This document shows positions 8,099 through 16,956 of a stretch of 64,000 bases of DNA, piece after piece. Numbering within the stretch: position 1 is the first letter of the stretch; each line of letters starts with the position of its first letter. The translations under genes and the position numbers were made by a program. Source of the DNA: JAIBJN01 sp963838795 (GTDB taxonomy: Bacteria > Actinomycetota > Thermoleophilia > Gaiellales > Gaiellaceae); assembly GCA_963838795.1 (NCBI GenBank), contig CAWISL010000001.1, positions 124,001 through 188,000 on the forward strand, read 5' to 3'. The notes beneath the pieces were generated by a model. It had not been told where the DNA came from. It made no database searches and saw only the letters and a list, made by a program, of their open reading frames with translations.

Positions 8099-10221
8099 GA
8101 GCTCTCCTTTCCGTTGCGACCCGATGTCAGCGACTCGAGCACGAGCTCCGACAGCTCGCGCAGCTCGAGCTCGCCCTGGTGGCCGGACGTCTTGATCGCG
8201 TCCTCGTACATGGTTACGTCCTTGGGGCAGGCGACGACGAAGTAGTCGATCGCCTCGAGCTCGACCGCCTCGTCGATTCGGCTCTCGCTCGGTCGCTGGG
8301 CGTCATCGGACTTCAGCTCCTTCATCCAGATCCGCCCGCCGCCCGCCCCGCAGCAGAAGGAGTTGTCGCGGTTGCGCGGCATCTCGACCAGCTCGCAGCC
8401 GAGGGACGCCAATACTTGCCGTGGTTCTTCGTAGACGCCGTTGTAGCGCCCGAGCGTGCAGGGGTCGTGGTAGGTGACGCGGTAGCCGAGGCCCTTGCGC
8501 GGGCGCAAGCGCCCCGACTCCAGAAGCTCGAGGAGGAGCTGTGAGTGGTGGACGACGGACCAGTCCCCGCCCAGCTGCGGGTACTCGTTCTTGAGCGTGT
8601 TGAACGTGTGGGGGTCGGAGGTGAGGATCCGGTCGAAGCGGCAGGCCGAGATCGTCGCGACGTTCTCCTCGGCGAGCGAGGACCAGAGGCCCTCTTCGCC
8701 CGCCCGCCGCACGTCGTTCCCGGCCGTTCGCTCGCCGTCGTAGAGGATCCCGAAGTCGACGCCCGCGTGGCGGAGGACACGTGCCAGCGCCTGACTGATG
8801 CGCTGGTTGCGAGGATCGAACGAGGCGTAGTCCCCCACAAACCAGAGGAGCTCGGCCCGCTCCTTGCGAGCGTCCTTCACCTCGAAGTCAAGGTCCTTGG
8901 CCCAGCGGCCGCGCTTGCGCTTGGCCTCGCCGAAGGAGTTGCCGGAGGTGTAGATCGTCTCCAGCGTCTGCTGCAGCTGCCCGTCCATCTCGCCTCGCTC
9001 GACGAGGGCGCGGCGCATCTGGTTGATGATCGGGACGTGCTCGATGCCGACCGGGCAGATCTCGACGCAGGCCATGCACTGCATGCACGACCAGAGGGTG
9101 TCGGGCTTGATCGTCCCGAGGATCTCAGCGTGCTCCGGGAAACGGGGCGCGATGCCAAGCGCAGCGCGGTTTCCCATCGAGCCCTCGGCCACCTCCCGAA
9201 GGTCGAGGACGAGGTCACGCGGCGAGAGCGGATAGCCGCTCGCGGTCGCGGGACACGCCTCATGGCACTTGCCGCACTTCGTGCACGCATCCAGATCGAG
9301 CAGGTGCTTGGGCGCAAGCGCGTCGATGGTCGCGTAGCCGACCTCCTCGGGCTTGGCATTCGCCGGCAGCGGCGGGAGCGTGTTGCCGGCGCGGTCGTCC
9401 TTGGCGGCGACGCCGGCGGGCCCCGCGAGCATGTGCACAGCCTTCGTGAACGGGATCGAGGAGACCCAGAAGAGGGCGAAGACGCCATGCACCCACCACG
9501 TCACCGCTCGCGCGGAGTCGGCGGCGCCGTCGTCGAGCCCGATCGCGATGAACGCCTGCCCGACGAGCCAGCCGAACGGCGCCCACACCTCGAAGCTCGG
9601 GTCGTCCGCAGCGATCCGGAAGGACTCGAGCAGGAAGCCGGTGAGCGCGAGGAAGAGGAGGCTCCCGAGGAAGACCCAGTCGCCGAGCCGGTAGCGCTTC
9701 GCCTCGTCGGCGAGGGCCGGAGCGGGCTCGACGGGGCGCCAGTAGGAGAGGCGAAACGGCCGGAGCACGCCGCGCTTGATGGCGAAGACGCTCAGGCCGA
9801 CGATCAGCGCGAAGCCGAAGACGTCCAGGAAGAGCGAGTAAGCGAGGTAGAACCAGCCTTGCCAGAAGAACCAGCCGAGGACGGGCTCGGCAAAGTCGTC
9901 CTGGAAGGCCAGGATCCCCGTCCCGATGAAGAGGACGACGAAGCCGTAGAAGACGAGCAGGTGCCCGAGCCCCGACAGCGGGTCGCGACGGCGGATCCAC
10001 GCGTGCGTGGCGACGACCTTCGTCGTCCGGACGGCACGCTCCACCACGTTGCCGACCGGCGCAGCGGTGCGCCCGCGACGGTACTTCAGGACGAGTCTCC
10101 CGACGCCCACGAGGAAGATCGCCACCGAGACGGCGATGAGGACGTACCAGAGGACGATCTGCCAGGTCTCGAGGCCCGCGAAGGTCTCGCGCGTCTCCTC
10201 GGCGCCCAGGAGGACGGGCAT
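8095..10221 (-). CDS. ETF:(mena)quinone oxidoreductase-like Fe-S membrane protein (NarI-HdrD fusion)
   Basis: 708 aa. Residues ~20-270 hold about six membrane helices with a NarI-like heme b fold. Two [4Fe-4S] motifs follow, CTKCGKCHEACP and CMQCMACVEICP, then an HdrD-type region with one full CCG motif (YHDPCTLGRYNG ... SFCCGAGGG). The first CCG repeat has lost its cysteine: the expected E-S-C-T-G-D reads E-R-T-A-G-N-D. DUF224/EMO proteins of this build pass electrons from reduced ETF to quinone in the membrane. Its ATG shares a base with the etfA stop, which strongly supports that role. A TTG one codon earlier is an alternative start. Confidence 0.82.
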   Translation of the reverse strand: MPVLLGAEETRETFAGLETWQIVLWYVLIAVSVAIFLVGVGRLVLKYRRGRTAAPVGNVVERAVRTTKVVATHAWIRRRDPLSGLGHLLVFYGFVVLFIGTGILAFQDDFAEPVLGWFFWQGWFYLAYSLFLDVFGFALIVGLSVFAIKRGVLRPFRLSYWRPVEPAPALADEAKRYRLGDWVFLGSLLFLALTGFLLESFRIAADDPSFEVWAPFGWLVGQAFIAIGLDDGAADSARAVTWWVHGVFALFWVSSIPFTKAVHMLAGPAGVAAKDDRAGNTLPPLPANAKPEEVGYATIDALAPKHLLDLDACTKCGKCHEACPATASGYPLSPRDLVLDLREVAEGSMGNRAALGIAPRFPEHAEILGTIKPDTLWSCMQCMACVEICPVGIEHVPIINQMRRALVERGEMDGQLQQTLETIYTSGNSFGEAKRKRGRWAKDLDFEVKDARKERAELLWFVGDYASFDPRNQRISQALARVLRHAGVDFGILYDGERTAGNDVRRAGEEGLWSSLAEENVATISACRFDRILTSDPHTFNTLKNEYPQLGGDWSVVHHSQLLLELLESGRLRPRKGLGYRVTYHDPCTLGRYNGVYEEPRQVLASLGCELVEMPRNRDNSFCCGAGGGRIWMKELKSDDAQRPSESRIDEAVELEAIDYFVVACPKDVTMYEDAIKTSGHQGELELRELSELVLESLTSGRNGKESS

Positions 10222-11159
10222 CAATACAGCTTCTCGAGCTCCTCTGCGACCTCGAAGAGGTCCGCCACAGCGCCGTAGTGCGCGACGTTGAAGATCGCGG
10301 CCTCAGGATCGGTGTTGACGGCGATGATCGTGCCGCACGTCTTCATGCCCGCCAGGTGCTGCACGGCGCCCGAGATCCCGAGGGCGAGGTAGACCCTCGT
10401 CTTCACTGTCTTCCCGGACTGCCCGACCTGGCGAGCGCTCGGCATCCACCCCGCGTCCACGAGCGGGCGCGAGCACGAGAGCGTGGCGCCCATCGCGTCC
10501 GCGAGCTCCTCGAACTGCTCCAGATTCTCCTTGTCGCCGATCCCGCGGCCGACGGAGAGGAGGAAGGCGGACGTCGTGATGTCGACGTCGCCGGCCTGCA
10601 CCTCCACCCAGCCGGTGTGGCGCGCCCGTGAGGCGGCAGGCTCGACGCTCACCTCGGTGACCGTCGCGGAGCCGGCGCCCTCTGCCGGTTGCCAGGCCGT
10701 CGCGCGCAGCAGGAGGACGACTCGGTCGTGTCCGGGGAAGTCGATCTCGCCGTTCACCTTCGCGCCGTAGAACGACCGCTCCGCGACGAGCTCGCCGCCC
10801 TCGTCGCGTACGGCGAGCACGTCGGATGCGAATCCGCTGCCGAGCTTGGCGGCGAGCGCAGGGCCGTAGCCCATCGAGTTGACCGTGAAGCCGAGCAGCA
10901 CCACCTCCGGGCTGCGCTCCGCGATCAGCTGCTCGACCGCCTGCTGGTAGACGTCGTTCTCGAACTCCTCGCTGCCGACCTTGACGGCGAGGATCTCGTC
11001 GACGCCCTCCACGTTGACGGCGTCCGCGAACTCCGAGGGGTCGGTCGCGATCACCGCCACCTCGACAGGTCCGCCGAGGCTCCTCGCCGCCGCGATAAGC
11101 TCAAGGGTGATCGGGCGAAGCTCGCCGCGGACGTGCTCGGCGACGACGAGGGTCTTCAT
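10221..11159 (-). CDS. etfA: Electron transfer flavoprotein alpha subunit
   Basis: 312 aa, full length. The C-terminal FAD domain is well kept: SVGRGIGDKENLEQFEELA, then GATLSCSRPLVDAGWMPSARQVGQSGKTV, then ALGISGAVQHLAGMK and the closing NTDPEAAIFNVAHYG. With EtfB it carries electrons from flavoprotein dehydrogenases. Here the partner dehydrogenase is the upstream trimethylamine dehydrogenase and the acceptor the downstream Fe-S membrane protein. About 120 nt separate it from etfB, an unusually wide gap for this operon. Confidence 0.95.
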   Translation of the reverse strand: MKTLVVAEHVRGELRPITLELIAAARSLGGPVEVAVIATDPSEFADAVNVEGVDEILAVKVGSEEFENDVYQQAVEQLIAERSPEVVLLGFTVNSMGYGPALAAKLGSGFASDVLAVRDEGGELVAERSFYGAKVNGEIDFPGHDRVVLLLRATAWQPAEGAGSATVTEVSVEPAASRARHTGWVEVQAGDVDITTSAFLLSVGRGIGDKENLEQFEELADAMGATLSCSRPLVDAGWMPSARQVGQSGKTVKTRVYLALGISGAVQHLAGMKTCGTIIAVNTDPEAAIFNVAHYGAVADLFEVAEELEKLY

Positions 11160-11283
11160 CCGTCACGCTCCGTCACACTCTCGACGCGATCTGCGCCCCA
11201 CCGGTGCGGAGTTGCTCGATAGGCTCGCAGCGGGTGGTGGGCCGGGGTGCCCCAACAGATGGCGCGTGTATCAGAAGCCCGCC

Positions 11284-12046
11284 TCACGCCTGCATCCGCT
11301 CCGTGACGATCTCCTTGATCCGGCCGGCGATGGCGGCGGGGTCGCCGTTCAGGATCTCGGCGCCCTCGCCCTTCGGCGGCACGAACATCCGACGCACGCG
11401 GGCCGCGGGCGTCCCCAGGTCGCCCGGCTCGCGCACCTCGATCTCCTTCTCTTCGGCTTGCTTGATCGCCCGGAGCGTCGCGTAGCGGGGCTCGTTGATC
11501 CCGGTCTGGATCGTGAGCACGGCGGGCGTGTCGACCTCGACGACGTCCACCAGACCGCCCTCGAGCTCGCGGTGGGCCGTCGCCGTCCCGTTTCCCGGCT
11601 CCAGCTTCGTGACGACCGCGACCCGCGGGAGGTCGAGGAGCCTCGGCCAGCGCGGTACCCGTCGCCGCCTGCGCGGCGTCGCTCGACTGCACGCCGCAGA
11701 GGACGAGGTCGGGGCTCTCCGCCCGCACGACCTCGGCGAGCGCGCGCGCGACGGTGATCGGGTCGGCCCCGCCCAGGTCATCCGACCACACTCGGATGCC
11801 GCGGTCGGCCCCCATGGCGAGCGCCCGGCGCATGGCATCCTCGGAGTCCTCGTCGCCGACCGTGAGGGCGACGACCTCGCCTTCCCCGGCGGCCTCGCGG
11901 AGGCGCAGCGCCTCCTCGGTGGCGTACGAGTCCCACTCGTTGAGGGCGAAGTCGAGGTAGTCGGGGTCGACGTCGCGCTCGTCGTCCGTGAACTCGACCT
12001 CGTCCCCGAGCGCACCGACCTGCTTGACGCAGACGACGACCTTCAT
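11284..12046 (-). CDS. etfB: Electron transfer flavoprotein beta subunit, frameshifted
   Basis: Two frames join into one ~254-aa EtfB. The N-terminal part starts MKVVVCVKQV and includes NEWDSYATEEALRL and the AMP-site LCGVQSSDAAQAATG. The C-terminal part has AVLTIQTGINEPRYATLRAI and ends near ERMQA. Near 11637 one extra G (GAGGCTCCTC instead of GAGCTCCTC) breaks the frame. Removing it restores A-L-A-E-L-L-D-L-P-R-V-A-V-V-T-K, the usual family sequence. The pairing with intact etfA and trimethylamine dehydrogenase argues for a consensus error rather than a dead gene. It begins 6 nt after the dehydrogenase stop. Confidence 0.85.
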
Positions 12047-12052
12047 GCTGCT

Positions 12053-14173
12053 CTACGCAAGGACCGCCTCGCGCTCGACGACTCTCCGCTCACGCTTGAA
12101 CGGCAGCGGCACCTCCGGGTTGTCGGTGTCGATCTCCCGGGCCAGCCGGTGACCGGAGAAGACGGCGTCGGCGGTGAGTCGCGGCGCCTCGCAGTCTCCG
12201 ATCCGGTAGAAGCCGGTGATGCCTTCGGCCACGAGGGCGTCGATGCCCACCGAGTCCTTCAGCTCGCGGAAGAGCGCCTCGTTCGAGCGACGTTGCGTCA
12301 CGAGCACGACCGCGTCGGCGGCGAACTCGTGCTCGTGGCCTTCCTCGTCATAGACGTGGCTGGCGAGGACGCGTCCTTCCTCGAACTTCGTGGGCATGTG
12401 GTAGGTGACGATCTCGACGCCGAGCTTGTGGAGGATCCGATGCTGGTTCGGCGCCTCGAGCGTGAAGTGCAGGTAGGGCCCGATGTTGCCGAGGTGGGTC
12501 ATCAGAGTGACCTTCTTCCCGTCCCGCGCGAGCTTCTCGGCGAGGGAGACGCCCATGAAGTAGCCGTCGTTGTCCAGGATCAGGACGCGCTCGCCGGGCA
12601 CCTCCTTGCCCTCGAACATGATCTGCTCGGGAGTGAGCTGCCACGGGAGGCCGGCGTCGGCGCCCGGAATCGTGTCGTGCGTGCAGCCGTTGAGCCCGTC
12701 CGTCGCCCAGTACGCACCCGTCGCGACGACCACGATCTCCGCGCCGTAGTCCTTGACGCCCTGTGCGTCGAGCGGGGTGTTCGGGATGAACTCGACGTTC
12801 TTGAGCTTGTCGATCTGGATCTTGCGGTAGTTGACGACGCGGGCCCATTCGCCCAGGCCGGGGAGCTGCGGGATCCAGCGCATCCCCCCACCCATGTCGT
12901 CGCCGGCCTCGACGAGATGGACGCGGCGCATGCCGCGCTTGCCGAGCACCATCGCGCACTCCATTCCGGCCGGTCCGGCGCCGACGACGAGCACGTCGTT
13001 GTCGGCGTTCTTCGCAGGCTCGAAGCGCTCGGGATGCCAGCCGCGCCGGTACTCCTCGCCTGCGGTCGCGTTCTGCGTGCAGATGAGCGGCGGCCCGCCG
13101 ATTTCCCAGCGCGAGATACAGATGTTGCAGCCGATGCACTCGCGGATGTCGTCGAGGCGCCCCTCGTCGATCTTGCGCGGGAGCCAGGGGTCGGAGATTG
13201 ACGGGCGGCAGGTTGCGATGATGTCCAGCTTCCCGGAGTTGATCGCGTCGACCATCACGTCGGGATTCGTGAAGCGTCCGACGCCGAGAACCGGCTTCTT
13301 CGCGACGGCCTTGATCGCCGCTTGCCAGGGGAGCTGGCGGCCCGACTCGTAGAAGCGCGACGGCGTCGCGTCCTCGCCCCATTCGGCGATGCCGGAGACG
13401 TTGATGTCCCAGACGTCGACGATCTCGTCGCAGAGCTCGACGAAGGGGATGCAGTCGCGCTCGAGCTGCGTGCCGGCGTCGCCCATGAACATGTCCGTGG
13501 ACATGCGAACGCAGATCGCGCAGTCGTCGCCGACAGCGTCGCGCACCTGCTCGATCGTCTCGCGCCAGAAGCGCGCGCGGTTCTCGAAGGAGCCGCCGTA
13601 CTCGTCCGTGCGCCGGTTGTAGTAGGGCGTCAGGAACTGCTGCGGGAGGTACGAGTGCGAGCCGTAGACGTAGACGATGTCGAAGCCCGCTTCGCGCGCC
13701 CGCTTGGCCGCCTCGACGTAGAAGCCCTGGACCTCCCGGATGTCGTCCTTGTCCATCTCCTTCGGGTAGGTGAGGAACTCAAAGTCGCTCGGGATCTGCG
13801 AGGGCGCGCGCGGGACGCAGCGCGACTCCATGCAGGGCGCGTGCGGGCCGCCGTACCAGAGCTCGGCGGCGGCCAGCGCCCCGTGCTCGTGCAGCATGTC
13901 GCACATGAGCGAGAGGTTCTTGATGTCGTCGTCGTCCCAGAGGCGCGCTGAGACGCGGTGCGTGTCGTCGCTCTCGGGATGGATGGAGCAGTACTCCGTG
14001 CAGACGGCCGCGTAGCCGCCCTCGGCCTTCATGGCGCGGAAATGCGCCTGGCTCAGCGGCTTCTCGGAGCCGAAGCCGTTGCAGTGCGGGATCTGGTAGA
14101 AGCGGTTCTTCATCGTCTTCGGGCCGATCTGGATCGGCTCGAAGAGGATGTCGTGCTTGGGGTCGCGCGCCAT
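12053..14173 (-). CDS. tmd: Trimethylamine dehydrogenase
   Basis: 706 aa; residues align without gaps through the first 360 positions with Methylophilus trimethylamine dehydrogenase as I recall it. Cys31 (HCNGFGS) is the 6-S-cysteinyl-FMN attachment. The aromatic bowl for the trimethylammonium group is present: Tyr61, Trp265 (AEWGEDA) and Trp356. The [4Fe-4S] cysteines are 346, 349, 352 and 365. A C-terminal FAD/NAD-like pair of domains (VVGAGPAGMECAMV) completes the fold. The reaction yields dimethylamine plus formaldehyde, passing electrons to ETF, whose genes follow. Tyr61 and Ser75 match trimethylamine rather than dimethylamine dehydrogenase, the latter having Gln and Thr as I remember. 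Dimethylamine activity cannot be excluded. Confidence 0.88.
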   Translation of the reverse strand: MARDPKHDILFEPIQIGPKTMKNRFYQIPHCNGFGSEKPLSQAHFRAMKAEGGYAAVCTEYCSIHPESDDTHRVSARLWDDDDIKNLSLMCDMLHEHGALAAAELWYGGPHAPCMESRCVPRAPSQIPSDFEFLTYPKEMDKDDIREVQGFYVEAAKRAREAGFDIVYVYGSHSYLPQQFLTPYYNRRTDEYGGSFENRARFWRETIEQVRDAVGDDCAICVRMSTDMFMGDAGTQLERDCIPFVELCDEIVDVWDINVSGIAEWGEDATPSRFYESGRQLPWQAAIKAVAKKPVLGVGRFTNPDVMVDAINSGKLDIIATCRPSISDPWLPRKIDEGRLDDIRECIGCNICISRWEIGGPPLICTQNATAGEEYRRGWHPERFEPAKNADNDVLVVGAGPAGMECAMVLGKRGMRRVHLVEAGDDMGGGMRWIPQLPGLGEWARVVNYRKIQIDKLKNVEFIPNTPLDAQGVKDYGAEIVVVATGAYWATDGLNGCTHDTIPGADAGLPWQLTPEQIMFEGKEVPGERVLILDNDGYFMGVSLAEKLARDGKKVTLMTHLGNIGPYLHFTLEAPNQHRILHKLGVEIVTYHMPTKFEEGRVLASHVYDEEGHEHEFAADAVVLVTQRRSNEALFRELKDSVGIDALVAEGITGFYRIGDCEAPRLTADAVFSGHRLAREIDTDNPEVPLPFKRERRVVEREAVLA

Positions 14174-14229
14174 CTCGCGTACCTCCTCTAGGGCAGCACC
14201 GGGGAACTGGCATTCTTCCAGCGGTCGCG

Positions 14230-14245
14230 GCGGCCTTCAAGCCGC
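14230..14245 (-). terminator. Small GC hairpin after the stress protein gene
   Basis: GCGGC-CTTCAA-GCCGC inverted repeat, 13 nt past the stop of the universal-stress-protein gene and 57 nt before the trimethylamine dehydrogenase ATG. There is no U-tract, so it is a weak terminator candidate only. Confidence 0.3.
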
Positions 14246-14257
14246 AGCCGTTGCGTA

Positions 14258-14728
14258 CTAGTCTTCGCCGACCCAGACGAGGCAGGGCGGGTTCTCGCGG
14301 ATCCGCTTCACGGCCTTGCGGAAGAAGCGCTTCCCGAGCTCCCTCCGGTTCGCACCGAAGACGAGCAGGCCGATCCGCTCCGTGCGGGCGACCTCGAGCG
14401 CGGCCTTGACGGGCTTCGGGTTGTGGAAGGCGAGCTGGGTCGTCGTGACGCCCAGCTCGCGGGCCCGGCGCGCGACCGCGTCGAGATGCTTGCGGTTCAT
14501 CTGCTCGGCGTACTGGCGTGCCACGTGCCCGCCGTAGGGGCGGTACTCGAGCGCGATGGCGTCGCAGATGTACAGCTCGGCCCCGGTCTGCGCCGCCGTC
14601 TCGATCGCGAATGCGATCGCGGGCTCCTCCAGCTCGACGTTGAGCGTCAGGAGCATGACGGGCCTGACTCGCCGCCCTACCGCCGCCGGACGCGGCGGCG
14701 CCGCTCGGTCGAGCGTCCCCCGCGTCAT
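14258..14728 (-). CDS. Universal stress protein-like (UspA fold) protein
   Basis: 156 aa from the ATG at 14728, which overlaps the upstream gene's stop by 4 nt. After a basic 24-residue lead come VMLLTLNVELEEPAIAFAI and a C-terminal half with ERIGLLVFGANRRELGKRFF, the place of the ATP-loop region in Usp domains, ending in NPPCLVWVGED. The canonical G-x2-G-x9-G-S/T loop is poorly kept, so nucleotide binding is uncertain. It lies between the zinc-ribbon membrane protein and the trimethylamine dehydrogenase operon. Confidence 0.65.
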   Translation of the reverse strand: MTRGTLDRAAPPRPAAVGRRVRPVMLLTLNVELEEPAIAFAIETAAQTGAELYICDAIALEYRPYGGHVARQYAEQMNRKHLDAVARRARELGVTTTQLAFHNPKPVKAALEVARTERIGLLVFGANRRELGKRFFRKAVKRIRENPPCLVWVGED

Positions 14729-15081
14729 TCGCCGGATGCCTCGAGCTCGAGCGTGGGCAACTCGCCCGGGGACGGCACGAACTTCCGCATGAACCAGCGC
14801 CGGATGAACCAGAACCAGAGGACGGCCGCCATCGGGCCCGCGATCGCCGCGCCCCAGATGCCCCAGACGAAGAGGGCGGTCAGGGTGACGCCGGCGATGA
14901 AGACGAAGCCGACGCGCACGTAGAGCTTCGCTTTGGCCTGGTGCTCGCGCGCCTGGGCGAAGCGGTCGCCCGGAAGCTGCGAGGTGTCGTAGCTGCGGCC
15001 GCACGAACACTTGACCGTCTCCCCGAGCTTCGCTGGATGCGTCTCGCCGCACTCGCACCGGACGGTGATTGGAATCGCCAC
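14725..15081 (-). CDS. Zinc-ribbon membrane protein of unknown function
   Basis: 118 aa. Residues 9-27 carry a ribbon, C-E-C-G-x13-C-S-C-G. Two predicted membrane helices (~56-75 and ~79-95) follow, with W-F-W-F-I-R-R-W-F-M at the boundary of the second, then an acidic tail. No named family is recognised. A strong GC hairpin at 15116-15141 separates it from the permease upstream. It is coupled to the Usp-like gene by ATGA overlap. Confidence 0.6.
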   Translation of the reverse strand: MAIPITVRCECGETHPAKLGETVKCSCGRSYDTSQLPGDRFAQAREHQAKAKLYVRVGFVFIAGVTLTALFVWGIWGAAIAGPMAAVLWFWFIRRWFMRKFVPSPGELPTLELEASGE

Positions 15082-15115
15082 GCGTCTCTCCGGCCGATTC
15101 TAGCCCTCGGACGCA

Positions 15116-15141
15116 GGAAGGGCGGGTTTCCCCGCCCTTCC
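15116..15141 (-). terminator. Terminator-like hairpin after the APC permease
   Basis: A perfect 11-bp inverted repeat, GGAAGGGCGGG (15116-15126) and CCCGCCCTTCC (15131-15141) with a 4-nt loop, sits 21 nt past the permease stop on the minus strand. It lacks a U-tract, as is common for high-GC actinobacterial terminators. Confidence 0.65.
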
Positions 15142-15162
15142 GAGCTCGATTTGGCGTTTCGT

Positions 15163-16758
15163 CTAGCGGGCGCGGGCGGCGAGGGCGGCTGCGCCGTCGA
15201 TCGCCTCCTGCGTCGGCTGCTCGTCACTCGGGTCGGTCCAGTGCACCGACTTGCCCCACTGGCGCTGGGCGATGATGTACCCGAGGACGCCGGCCACCAA
15301 CACTCCGACGCCTACGGCGACGATCTCCGGGACCCTCGCCGTCGGGCTGGGCACCGGGCCCTCGCCCGCGAGGAACGCGGCGTACTCGTCGCTCAGGTAG
15401 TCGAAGCCGTAGCCCGTGTACTTGAGCCCGTAGAGGCCGAAGACGATGAACATCAGGTTCGCGAAGCAGAACACCCCGGCGGCCACCATCCACATCTTCG
15501 CGAGCTTGATCGGACGCGGCCAGTTGGGCCTGTCTCGGCGCAGGAGCAACAGCCCTGAGAGCGCGAGCACGTGCGAGAGCATGTATCCGAGATTGCCCGC
15601 CGCGAGGATGAAGTAGATGTTCCCGAAGTAGAGGAGCAGGAAGATGTTCAGCAGCATGTCCACCGTCATCGCGCGCCCCGGGACGTTGTGCTTGTTGAGG
15701 ACGCCGAGCTGCTTGATCGTCATCTTCTCCTCGGAGAGCGCGTAGAGCGCGCGCGATCCGTCCATCGTGGCCGTGTTCATGGAGAGAAGCAGGCCGGCGC
15801 AGAGACAGACGACGAGGAACTTCCCGAAGCTCTCGCCGGCAATCGAGTTGACGACGTCGGTCAGCCAGACGACACCTGTCAGGTCGCCGAAGAGGGCGCC
15901 GTAGCCGATCGTCCCGAGCACGGCGATGGGAAGCAGGAAGGCCAGGACGACGTTGAGCGCGCCCACCGAGGCGAGCGCCTTTCGCGTGTCGTTGGCCGTG
16001 TCCTTGTACTCGGGTGCGAACGTCGCTCCCGATTCCGGCCCGTATGTCGACCAGCCGAGGATGTACAGCCAGACCATGATCATCACGAACTGGTTGAACC
16101 CGGTCGGCGAGTCGCCGTAGAACTCGACGTTCGCCGAGACGAAGTTCGAGTTGATCTCGTGGTTCGAGAAGTCGCCGGTGAGGAAGGCGCCGATCGCGAT
16201 GACGAGGATCGGAATCACCATCAGGGCGCCGACGACATAGCTGAGCCCGACGGCGGGCCGCATGCCGCGGACGTTGAAGATCCAGCAGAGCACGATGCAC
16301 ATGACGCCGATCAGCTGCGGCCAGCCGAGGGGCACGATCAGCGGCGGATCCCAGGTCGTCGTCGCGAAGTAGCCGTCGCCTCCAAACTCGGCGATGAGCA
16401 GGTAACCGATCAGGCTCCCGTAGATCGCCAGCACGCTCGACCAGGCGAACCAGTAGCCGAACACCGCGATCGGCCCGGCGAACGAGAAGTGCTTACGCCA
16501 GCCCTCCCGTGCGTAGACCGACAGGCCGCCTGGCTTGTCAGGGAACATGGCGGCGGGCTCGCAGTAGATGTAGGCCTGGAGCGCGCCGATGATGGCCGAG
16601 ACGACCCAGAGGATGATGGCCACTTGGCCCCCGAGCGCGATGATCGACCCCCACAGGCCGATCAGCAGGAAGCCCGGGTTGGCGAGACCGATGACGAAGC
16701 CGTCCCACCACCGAATCGTCTTGAGGAGACGTCGTTCGTCTACTGCAACTTCAGCCAT
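15163..16758 (-). CDS. APC family amino acid/amine permease
   Basis: 531 aa with about twelve membrane helices. The start, TIRWWDGFVIGLANPGFLLI, matches the first helix and glycine-rich substrate loop of APC transporters. MFPDKPGGLSVYAREGW corresponds to the P-x-x-G-G-x-Y loop of the family. The substrate could be an amino acid or a small amine. It neighbours the trimethylamine dehydrogenase operon but is separated from it by a hairpin, so methylated-amine import is a guess. It is divergent from the aldehyde dehydrogenase with a ~198-nt gap. Confidence 0.85.
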   Translation of the reverse strand: MAEVAVDERRLLKTIRWWDGFVIGLANPGFLLIGLWGSIIALGGQVAIILWVVSAIIGALQAYIYCEPAAMFPDKPGGLSVYAREGWRKHFSFAGPIAVFGYWFAWSSVLAIYGSLIGYLLIAEFGGDGYFATTTWDPPLIVPLGWPQLIGVMCIVLCWIFNVRGMRPAVGLSYVVGALMVIPILVIAIGAFLTGDFSNHEINSNFVSANVEFYGDSPTGFNQFVMIMVWLYILGWSTYGPESGATFAPEYKDTANDTRKALASVGALNVVLAFLLPIAVLGTIGYGALFGDLTGVVWLTDVVNSIAGESFGKFLVVCLCAGLLLSMNTATMDGSRALYALSEEKMTIKQLGVLNKHNVPGRAMTVDMLLNIFLLLYFGNIYFILAAGNLGYMLSHVLALSGLLLLRRDRPNWPRPIKLAKMWMVAAGVFCFANLMFIVFGLYGLKYTGYGFDYLSDEYAAFLAGEGPVPSPTARVPEIVAVGVGVLVAGVLGYIIAQRQWGKSVHWTDPSDEQPTQEAIDGAAALAARAR

Positions 16759-16956
16759 GCACCCTCCTCTGGTTCGAGAGACGCCCTAGCCGGTCCGCGA
16801 CTCTAATCGTCACGTCGGACTTCCCGGTTCCATGCGTTGCTTGCCGCGTTCGGCACATCGCCGTCATGGGATGCGCGACGCTAACACTCGGCCGTTGGGA
16901 CTTCAATGGCCGTAAGGACATGCGAGACTGTTTTCGACTGTACGGAAGGAGAGGAA

